Shown: positions 39,559 to 49,400 of the stretch, piece by piece
Layout: the number at the start of each line of letters is the position of its first letter
How positions within the stretch are numbered: position 1 is the first letter of the stretch
Origin: Onthophagus taurus
Lineage: Eukaryota; Arthropoda; Insecta; Coleoptera; Scarabaeidae
Direction of reading: 5' to 3'
Assembly (NCBI RefSeq): GCF_036711975.1
Contig: NC_091967.1
Location: forward strand, 29,489,501-29,553,500
DNA length: 64,000 nt
Program-made: the position numbers and the translations under genes
The notes under the pieces: generated by a model
Database searches by the model: none
Seen by the model: the letters and a program-made list of their open reading frames with translations, nothing else
What the model was told of the DNA's origin: nothing

Positions 39559-40290
39559 GTGATGAAGCACCAGAAACGCCAGACCACGTTGGGGCAGGCA
39601 GTCAATATGAGACTACCTCCCTTTTGGGCTGCACGTCCAGAGACGTGGTTCTGGCAAATTGAATCACAGTTTGCCCTTGGTAGGATCACCAACGATCGTA
39701 CCAAATTTAATCTGGTGGTCACGCATCTTCCGCCAGAGATAATTAATTCTATAATCGATTTAATTAGCACAATTCCGACGGAGGACGCGTACGGGTGTAT
39801 AAAGAGAGCGATCATTAGCCGTTTTTCCTTAAGTGAAGAAAAGCGACTTAATGATCTACTCTCCAACACACACATGGGGGACCAGAAGCTCTCAGAGTTT
39901 TATCGAGAGCTTTTAGCCTCCATTGGAGACTCTCAACTGGTGAGCGCAGATCTGCTTCTCAGACTGTGGCGTAATAGACTGCCAAAGTCTATTTCAGTAG
40001 CTCTCCTAGCACCGGAGAAAGAAGAGACTTATTGGCAATGGCCGATAAGATATGGGAAGCTCTTTTGATATTCCTCATTAGAAAAACAAAATTTTAAAGC
40101 AAATTTTCAAAGTACTACTAATAAGAATTTACAGCGGCCGACTCTCGAATTTCCTTCCACTTCTTCTACTTCTTCAACAATGACTCCCATCCCGTGTTCA
40201 CAACAGACAACCTTGAATGTATTAAAAGCATTTGACAATTTCACAACAAAATGTCAAAATATCTTTTCTACTTTAAAAAAAGTAACAATT
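39559..40290 (+). pseudogene. CsRn1-type Gag fragment
   Basis: Contains R-L-P-P-F-W-A-A-R-P-E-T-W-F-W-Q-I-E, F-A-L-G-R-I-T, E-K-R-L-N-D-L-L-S-N-T and L-L-R-L-W-R-N-R-L-P, the conserved capsid-like block of CsRn1/DUF7041 Gag. It changes frame near 40040 and resumes as F-D-N-F-T-T-K-C until about 40270. No protease, RT or integrase follows. A related, different copy lies at 43431. Confidence 0.78.
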
Positions 40291-40928
40291 CGTTATACGA
40301 GTACTCGTTACCCCGCGAGATCCGAAGTAACTGTTACCGTATCACATCGGTACCAGTTACTTTGGATCTAACAGTTACTTTTTCCAAAGGCCAAATATTG
40401 TTGGATAGGCGAAATCGACTTAAAAGTCGAAATGCGCAACAAAATTTATTTTTGCATTGCAATAATAAGCTGTAATATCTTTTATTGTTCTTTTAATATT
40501 TTTATTTTATTTTATTATTGCTTGTTTATAGAAGAAGTTTTGTTTTCCATTGTTAATGTGTTACTACTTTCAAATATTTTTGTTATATAATAAGTGAAAC
40601 GTAAGTTATTAATAATTAAGAAAAATTCTTCGTTATATTCAATATGCGGTGAAAAAGTAAATCCCATAACCTACACTCTATTTTTTGATATTAGTGCACA
40701 GTGCATAATAGCGTAACAAACACAATATAATATACGTACGGTATTTGTTTTCAAAAATCCAACTAAAACGAGTACTCTATCGCAAACGAGTAATCGAACC
40801 TCGAGCGCAAACTAGTACTGGAACCTCAAGCGCAAACGATTACTTGTAACGAGTACAAAGTAACGAATACTTTTTCTGAAAGTAACTGATAGTTACAAAT
40901 ACTAAAAAGTAACTAAACTTTACATCAC
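40275..40928. mobile_element. hAT-like non-autonomous element
   Basis: The right end on the minus strand begins CTAGTGATGTAAAGTTTAGT, a CAGTGATG-type hAT end. GTAAC-containing units (AAAGTAAC, GAGTACTCGTTAC, ACGAGTAC) recur near both ends in opposite orientation. No coding. The left boundary is uncertain. Confidence 0.4.
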
Positions 40929-40929
40929 T

Positions 40930-41034
40930 AGTCGCTACAAACATTCACAATTCATCTTCCAAAAATTACAAAATTTTTAGTAGCCATATTTTCATTTTTC
41001 TTTGTAAATAGTCAACGTCAAATAATAACATGGC
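40930..41034 (+). repeat. Partial second copy of the CsRn1 LTR
   Basis: GTCGCTACAAACATTCACAA onward matches 39012-39090 with few changes, then diverges. Confidence 0.7.
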
Positions 41035-41202
41035 AGACCCGGCTTCGCGCTATCGCTATTATTGGTAAGTATACTGGCAAAAACTTCGTATATTCTCTGA
41101 ACCTTATATAAATATGAAAGAGAAACATTCACTGATTACGTGTACAGTTTCAGATTCTTCAAATTCATATCGGTTATTATTCTATTTACGACGAAACATA
41201 GC

Positions 41203-43292
41203 GGGGGTCGCAAACGACCCACTGGACACGAACCGCATATTTAAGTGTTCCTGAGTTTTAGTTGCTTTTCTTCGCATTGTGCTATATTTTTTTCACTTTT
41301 TTGTAAGAATATTTTTTGATTATTTATAATATATAAAGTAAAATAAAAATATCACTTTTTATTTGAATTTTTTTTATTTATTTTATGTTACAAAAGGTGT
41401 TTTTTCTTTTTTCTTACGTACATTAGAAAAAAACCACTCACCGTTGCAGAAATTTTTGCGGAACTGGAGCTTATGACTGCTTCTGATATACCCGGTAATT
41501 CCGCTGATGTTTTTATTACACCCCCTGATGATAATCGGGATATCACTGATGTTGATTCCGGAGACGAAGATTGCTGTGATCCAGACAAATTGTTTGGTAT
41601 GCAGCTAAAAGCGGAAACTGAGCTGATAATAAGAGATAACAGAGGTGAAATGGAAGATGATGGTATACCCGATGATGATGATGACCCTCAGCCACTCCCT
41701 AAAACAAGAAAAAGAAAAACTGCTAAAAACACAAAAACTTTGAAAACAACAAAAACTTTAAAAAATGCTTCTCTTCGGGTATGGGAGGAAGGTGATTTGC
41801 CGATTAAAGAACGTCCATGTGAAAATTCTTTCGTGTCCAGATCAGTTACATCTCTGAATAAAGACTCTTCTCCAATCGAATTTTGGGAAGTTTTTATATC
41901 ACAGGAAGTAGTGGATATGATTGTGACTCAAACTAACGAATACGCGAAGCAGAAAAACGACGATAAATTTTGTGTCTCGCAAGAAGAGATTTATGTCGTT
42001 TTGGGTGTTTTATATCTTAGCGGATATGTTCCACTTCCGCGTAAGTACATATATTGGGAAATATCCGATGATGTCCACAATAATTTGGTATCTAAGTCAA
42101 TTAGACGAAACAGATTCAATGAAATTTTAAAATATTTTCATGTTTGTAACAATTTTAAGTTGCCACAGAACGACAAAATGGGGAAAATCCGGAATTTTAT
42201 AAATGTTCTGAATAGATTGATAATTGTCCAATTAGTCGTTTTCTATCTGTAGATGAATCCATGATACCTTACTTTGGTCAACATGGTTGTCGACAATTTA
42301 TAAAAGGAAAACCAATTCGCTTTGGGTTTAAAGCGTGGACATTAGCCCAATCAAATGGGTACTGTTTACATGCTGACATATATCAAGGTAAGAGTGCTAC
42401 TGAACGGGGAGGCGTAGGGTTGGGCGAAAGTGTAGTTATGGATAGTTGTAATGTTATGTCTGAAGCGTACCCAGGAGTGTCATTCTCCTTTTACTTTGAA
42501 AACTTTTTTACGTGCCCCAGACTTTTGGCAGTAACATGGAAAGACAACAGCACGGTAAATATACTTTCTAATGAGCACGGCGTACAACCAATTCAAAAAG
42601 CTGCAAGATATTCATTTGTTGAAAGGAAAAAGATATTTGTACCATAACCAAACCTTATTACTCAGTACAATAAGTACATGGGTGGCGTAGATCTAATGGA
42701 TAACAATATTTCAACTTACAGCATCAATATACGAAGCAAGAAGTGGTATATCCCAATTGTTCAATGGTTCCTTGGTGATTCCATGAGTAATGCTTGGATT
42801 CTATCACGCAGCCATGGACTAACGCTAGACGCTCTAGCGTTTCGCCGGTCTATTACCAAAAGTTTACTGGAAAATATGGCACGCCAGCACGTAACATCAA
42901 CACGAGAGCTCCAGTGACTGATGCGAGTAGGAGGACCCACAACAACCACATCATAGTGGGGGATCAAAGAAGGAGACGCTGTAAAGTCTGCAAAAATAAA
43001 ACAATAAGAGCTTGCCTAAAATGTGATGCACCGTTGCATGTAGAATGTTTTGAACAGTTTCACAAAACGTTATAAGTTAATTTTATACTTACTGTAGTTA
43101 TCCTTACCTTACCTGTATATTTTTAGTTTATTAAATATGTTCCTATTAAGTATAAATACACATAAATAATGTTTCTAACGTACATGTTATTAATCACATC
43201 ACATAAACACAAAAATAGCAACGTAGTATATCATTACGCTAAAATACTATGTTTCCGCGGTTTGTTACCAGCGGGTCGTTTACGACCCTGGT
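41203..43292 (+). mobile_element. piggyBac element B, decayed
   Basis: The left end GGGGGTCGCAAACGACCC and right end (inverted) CAGGGTCGTAAACGACCC are imperfect inverted repeats that are themselves palindromic. TTAA follows the right end (43293-43296), while the left one is mutated. Confidence 0.75.
41473..43075 (+). pseudogene. piggyBac transposase B, broken
   Basis: The first frame (41473-42252) holds an acidic start and F-W-E-V-F-I-S. The second (42250-42647) has D-E-S-M-I-P-Y-F-G-Q-H-G-C with the first catalytic Asp, and F-G-F-K-A-W. Then a stretch normally containing the second Asp is deleted after Y-F-E-N-F-F, and C-P-R-L follows. The third (42678 on) has M-G-G-V-D-L-M-D-N-N with the third acid and N-I-R-S-K-K-W-Y. 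A Cys-rich tail (C-K-V-C-K-N, C-L-K-C) ends it in another frame. Two or more frameshifts plus the deletion make it inactive. It is PGBD2/3-like, unlike A and C. Confidence 0.82.
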
Positions 43293-43430
43293 TTAAATTC
43301 TACTTTTGCAAATTAAAATATTTTTTTAAATATTTTTTCCATGATATTTACTCCCAAATGATATAGAATAAACAAAGAAAAATCAAAAAATCGAAAAAGA
43401 AATTCTTGGTAACGAATGGGTTAATACAAC
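43076..43430. other. piggyBac B 3' end and AT-rich spacer
   Basis: Contains the right piggyBac repeat and no other supported feature. Confidence 0.4.
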
Positions 43431-44376
43431 ATGTTAAATAATATTTCCGTCGACGGTGACAACGAACTTTCAAATTTGTTGAAATTAAAACTTCCGCCAT
43501 TTTGGACAGCGAATCCGGAAATTTGGTTTGCGCAAGTCGAAGCACAATTTTCACTAGCCCGCGTAACAAGTGAAAAGACGAAATACAATATTTTATTAAG
43601 TAATTTACCAGCGGAAACGATTACAACAATAATTGATTTTATTCAAAACCCTCCAGAAGAAGCACCTTACTCTTCGCTGAAGAAACTATTAATAGAACGG
43701 TTATCTTCCAGCGAAGAGAAGCGTCTGGATGATCTGTTATCAGATACCCAAATTGGAGATCGACTTCTATCGATCTTTATTAAACACGGTCGGAGGATCA
43801 CAAGTCGTGACTCCCAATTTGTTACTTAAACTGTGGAAAAGAAAGTTGCCTCAGGTTATATCAGTAGCCCTCCTATCCTCGGGAAAAGACGGTGTTACCA
43901 ATCTTCTTTCGATCGCTGATAAAGTTTGGGACGCCATAGCTCACACTCCTTCCATTTCTTCTCAAATTCCCTATCAGCCAAATCCAATAAGAACCACCAT
44001 CACTTCTACACTCCCGACGCACCCGCAAAACAAAATTAATTTTGACACACTACTGACAAAAATGAACGATTTGACACTCACATGTCAATCATTGCTAAAA
44101 ACCGTAGAAACGCAACAACAAACAAACTTCGATAAACATAAACTTTTAGAAACAAAAATAAATTATTTAACATCACAAATACAAACAAATAATACATCAC
44201 ATACAGGACACTGTGATTGTTGTAGAATTCGGCAATATTCTCGAGAACGACAACGTTCTGTGTCGAGAGATCGTTCTCGAGATCGGTCGTGTACCCGATA
44301 TAAAAATAATGAAATATGCTGGTACCACAACAAGTATGGTGTAAAAGCATATAAATGCAAACAACCATGCATTTTT
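43431..44376 (+). pseudogene. CsRn1-type Gag, second lineage
   Basis: Has L-P-P-F-W-T-A-N-P-E-I-W-F-A-Q-V-E and E-K-R-L-D-D-L-L-S-D-T. After a frameshift near 43760 it continues with L-L-K-L-W-K-R-K-L-P and ends at the zinc-like I-C-W-Y-H-N-K-Y-G, K-C-K-Q-P-C. The capsid and knuckle blocks of CsRn1 Gag are nearly complete, but pol is absent. At about 44377 the sequence switches to errantivirus env. Confidence 0.75.
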
Positions 44377-45495
44377 CAATAAAACAATTATGGAAATTAA
44401 TCATAACGAGAAAGTATTAGATTCAAAGATCGATCAACTTTCGTTAATAATTAATCATTCTGAATACGATCGAAACATTACGTTTATAAAAGATACTTTG
44501 ATCCAAATGATAAATTTGTACGAAGTGATACAATCAGTTTTGCAGGATGTTGAAAATGCAATTACGTTTGCTAAATTAAAAGTGATGCACCCCAGGATAA
44601 TCACAGTAATTGATTTATTTAGATCATTAAAACAATTGACCAAACAAGTTAACGTAAATCAACTACCTATGGAGTTAACACTTGTTTTTCGAAAAATTAA
44701 TTGAAGTTGAATGTTACATTTTTAACAATAGAGTAACGTATTTAATACACATTCCTATAACCTATCCATACCAATTTGAATATTTTCACCTGTATTCCAT
44801 CCCAATACTAAGTAAGAATCGTCTAAAGACAGTGATTTCAAAAGATAAATATTTGATGATTTATTGATGAAATGTATTTTGGATTTAAAAATCAACCATG
44901 TAAACGGATGTTTCCACAACTTTATATTTGTAAAAAATTAAGCCCTTGTGAACTACAACTATTAAATGGGAAACGTGCAAACAATTGCAGAGAAACAGAA
45001 ATAAAAATTGCCGAATTAATTGTGAAGCAATTAGACAACACCAACCAATGGATTTGGGTAATTCCTATACCACAATTCCTAAAATTGGAGTGTAATTATC
45101 AAGATGAAACCATAAGAATGCACGGAACTTACCTGTCCGAAATACCTGTGGGATGTAAGATTTCATTCAACAATAGAACCATAATAAATAACGTCCAAAC
45201 AACTAATGGAACGAAATCAATATTATTTCCTGAATTAGAAGAAACACCAGATCCGACATTACCTTATCTTAACTTGAATCTACATATAAAAGATATTGGT
45301 TTAGATGAACTTCATGAACTGAAATCAAGGATCATCGCCAATGGGATTACAAGATTACCAAACGCATGGACAATCATTATCTATGTAATCGTAATATTGT
45401 TCATTGTGTGTTTAATTTATAGAAAAATAAGAAAACATCAAAAATCGAAATCCCAGGTTATCGATTCCAATAATATTCAACTTCCGTCCCTCTGA
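44377..45495 (+). pseudogene. env: Errantivirus env, 5'-truncated copy 2
   Basis: Close to the copy-1 env from K-T-I-M-E-I-N-H-N-E to the end L-P-S-L, but lacking the furin site and fusion peptide. It has frameshifts near 44690 and 44868 and an early stop after L-M-I-Y. Near the C-terminus it keeps a longer membrane-spanning segment (V-I-V-I-L-F-I-V-C-L-I-Y) than copy 1, where those residues are missing. The stop codon TGA is also the target site of the 3381-bp transposon. Confidence 0.85.
45493..45495. repeat. TGA target-site duplication, left
   Basis: TGA is repeated at 54746-54748. The uninterrupted site in errantivirus copy 1 (near 16420) has only one TGA. Confidence 0.88.
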
Positions 45496-46036
45496 CAAGG
45501 GAAGTGTCACAACTGTGTCTCACCGATTTCGATGCAATTTGGTACAGTCATAGAATGGGCCAAAATAAGGTTCGTACATTTTTTTATACGTGCGGTAAAA
45601 GCCCCTGGGGCGAGTTATAGGGGTTGAAAGTTTGGAGAAAAAGTACGTTTTCACTTATATTTTAAAAATGAAAAGTGCTATCAAAATTTGGTAAATTGTA
45701 ACTGATATTCATTTTAAAAGAGCTTTCTTTTGATGTATCACACATATACCAGAGGGTTAAGAAGGGCGAACTACCCCTATTTTTTTGGAATTATTTAAAA
45801 ACCACCCTATCGATTTTGGCGGCATTAAGTATACTTCCAGCACGTTCAAAAATATTAGTTAAGGGTTTTTTCCCATTCGCTCTAGATCATCCCCAGCGAA
45901 GTTACGGGGGTTAACATGTAACCACTTTTCGTAAGAATGATGTGATAAAATTGTCAGGTATTTTGAAAATACTTTAACAAAACCGTAAATTAGTCGCACA
46001 ATAAAATGTTTAATGTAAAATAAGGCATAATACACC

Positions 46037-46257
46037 TGTTTAGGCAACCCAAATAACGAACCATTCTTTATGTAACCATGACAATTTTGTCGATTTTCAA
46101 ATGTTACAAATAAAACAAGCAGCCATTATTGTATTCGTTATTAAAACGACGCCTTTTATTCGATCCTCGGAAGATAGAACCCCAATTCAAGTAAGAAATT
46201 TCCAATTTTTCTTCGAACCAACACCTACAATTATTCCCGACATTTGTCGCGCGAACA
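46037..46257 (+). repeat. 5' LTR of BEL/Pao
   Basis: 221 bp, identical by eye to 51680-51900. Confidence 0.93.
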
Positions 46258-46259
46258 TT

Positions 46260-46276
46260 TGGTCCTTCGAGCCGGA
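46260..46276 (+). promoter_or_regulatory. Primer-binding site of BEL/Pao
   Basis: TGGTCCTTCGAGCCGGA, two bases after the LTR. The same site stands in the remnant at 11063. Confidence 0.75.
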
Positions 46277-46479
46277 TTGTCGGTATTACCGGATTGTCGG
46301 TATTTTCTCTTTTCCCCGGTTATCGGAAACATCTTCGCCAGCGTGCGTTGTTGGGCCCTTCGTTGCCGCGCTTTAATTCCCGGTACCTTGGGGTGATCCG
46401 GACGCACGACGCTGTTTCCGAGATTCCTTTTCCCTTAATTTATATTTAATTTCGTTTATTTTGAATTTATTTATTCACC

Positions 46480-49400
46480 ATGACAACGACAACTGATAAA
46501 TTACAAAAGGCCGTTTTAAAAAGGACTAGTTTGCTTAATAGATTAAATGAAACTCTTACCTACGGCCAAAACTTGATCTCGGAAGAAGATAAATGTATCT
46601 TTTCTGCACGGGCAGACCGCGTTGATACTGTTTATGATCAATTTCAAGACATTCACAACCAGATCATGGGTTTTATCTCAGATGGTGACTTCCCACAACA
46701 TGATGAGGTAAGGAAAGAAGTTGATAAAGCTTATTTTACCATCAAATCGATCCTTATAAAAAATAAATCGTCACCTGCACCTATTCCTATTCCGCAATCA
46801 TGTCCAAAACTAAACAAAATCATAATTCCTGTTTTTGACGGCAATTACAAAAATTGGCCGACCTTTTTCGATTTATTTAATACAATGATTAATGACAATG
46901 ATTCATTATCAGCCGTAGCCAAATATCAATATCTTCTCACTTCACTGTCCGGAGAAGCGTTAAATTTAATAAAAGGTCTTCCTGTGACCAATGACAACTA
47001 TATAATTGCCTATAACTCGTTAAAGGGGAGGTACCAGAATAAACGTCATCTTGCTACTTTATATTTTAACGAGATCGTTGCTCTGAAACCAATACAAGAA
47101 GAGTCATCGAAATCTTTTAGGTTTTTAATAGATACCTTCAAAGAAAATATAGACGGTTTTCGGATGCTTAATTTTCCCGTTGATCAATGGGACTTTCTTT
47201 TGTTTAATATTCTTCTTCAGAAGTTAAACATTTCTACAAAAACCAAGTTTGAATCCGAACATACCACCTTTGAAATTCCAACATACCTTCAATTAATTAA
47301 TTTCCTAGAAAACCAAGCAAAGGCTTTCGATTCAGTGTTACTCACATCTGATAAACTTTCCATGAACAAAAACAAACCTTTTCAAAATTATCGTGGCAAA
47401 ACATCGGTTAACCTCAAAACTGAAGATGTAAAACTATCTTTTAAATGCATATTATGCCCAGAATCACATTCAATATATCGTTGTTCTAAGTTTCTTGCAA
47501 AATCAGCTTCAGAAAGATTATCCATAGCAAGAGATCACAATCTCTGTCGCAACTGCTTAAACAAAAATCACAATACAAGTTCTTGTACATCCAATTATCG
47601 CTGTCATTCCTGCGATCAACGTCATCACACATTGCTACATTTTGAAACTAAGAAGCAACCAACTATGCATGTAGGGACGACTGCATGTAATAATGGCAAC
47701 GTATCCATAGAAGGCGCTAATCATCAGGTCATTTTACCTATCGCGTTCGTACAGATTCGTGATCATTTTGGTCGACTTCATTTGGCAAGAGCTTTATTAG
47801 ACTCTGGGAGCATGTCTAATTTTATTACCACCAAACTATCGCAAAGACTTCGGTTGCCACGTAAAAGTCATTCATTGGAGATTCATGGATTGAACTCTAT
47901 GACATCAATTTGTAATAAGGGCATCGTTAATTGCAAGATTCAATCTTGTCAATCCCAAAATTTCTCTTGTGATCTGAAAGCCATTGTTACTCCGTCTATT
48001 TGTTCTGCTCAACCTTCATTATCACGTATCATTAATTCTTACGATCATCTTAAATGTTTGGATTTTCATCCTGAACATAATACCTCAGTCAAAGATGTTG
48101 ATCTACTATTGGGAGCAGAATTAGTTCCTCAAATTTTTACTGGTGGTCGTGTCTGCGGTGGTCAGAACGATCCTATTGCTTTACATTCCGTCTTTGGATG
48201 GATATTAATGGGAAAATCTCAATTATCGACATCGACTTCATTATCAACTTGCGTTTCTACGACTGATGATTCTATTGATTCAGTAATTCAACGTTTTTGG
48301 GAATTGGAATCAATTTCTGAAAATAAAACAATGTCTTTAGAAGAAGAACAATGTGAAGATCACTACAAGAATACTTATCGACGAGACGTATCCGGAAGAT
48401 TCATCGTATCTTTACCCTTCAAGAAGGATGAATCTGTTCTGGGAAATTCATACAACATCGCCTTAAAAAGATTTACTTTATTGGAAAATCGCCTACTGAA
48501 AAATGTGTCGTTACATAAAAAATACGTTGATTTCATGAGAGATTATCTTGAGACTAATCATATGTCCCTCATTCCTTCTCCAGATATTACGTCTATTAAA
48601 TATTATATTCCTCATCATTGCATAATTCGTGATGATAATCAATTGTCAAAATTTAGAGTAGTCTTTGATGCCTCTGCGTTATCATCTAATGGCAAATCGT
48701 TAAATGATGTTCTGTTGATTGGTCCAAAATTGCAACAGAGTATCGTTAATATTTTAATCAATTTCCGATTTTTTAAATACGCATTCACTTGTGATATTCA
48801 GCAGATGTACCGGCAGATTTTAATCTCCCCTTCAGATCGAACATTTCAAAACATTTTATGGCGTTTTTCCCCTGAAGAACCGGTACAGTCATATCAATTA
48901 AACACGGTTACTTATGGCGTTTCTTCAGCACCGTTCTTAGCTCTCAGAACAATTCTTGAATTGGCTAATGTGTACTCAAATGACTATCCTAAAGCTTCCC
49001 ATGTACTGAAACACAACGTTTACGTTGATGACATTGTCACTGGAGCTTCCACTATTAATGAGACACTTACGCTACAACAAGAATTAATAAACCTTCTCAA
49101 CAAAGGCGGGTTTAAATTAAGAAAATGGGCCAGTAACAACCTTGATGTTCTAACTGCGGTTTCCGAATCCGATTTACAACGACCCATCTCCATGGACTAT
49201 GATGAAACATGTTCCGTTAAGGTCCTCGGTCTTCAGTGGGATCCTTGCTCCGATCAGTTTTCCTTTTCATATACATCCCATGAATCACCTTGCAATAAGA
49301 GAACCATCTTATCAGACATTGCTAGGATTTTTGATCCGCTCGGATTTCTAACACCATGCACATTTAAAGCCAAGCATTTCATTCAACAATTATGGTCCCT

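Noticed and set aside
44078..44404. Minus-strand ORFs opposite the CsRn1 Gag
   Set aside because: Mirror frames of the Gag coding strand with no family match.
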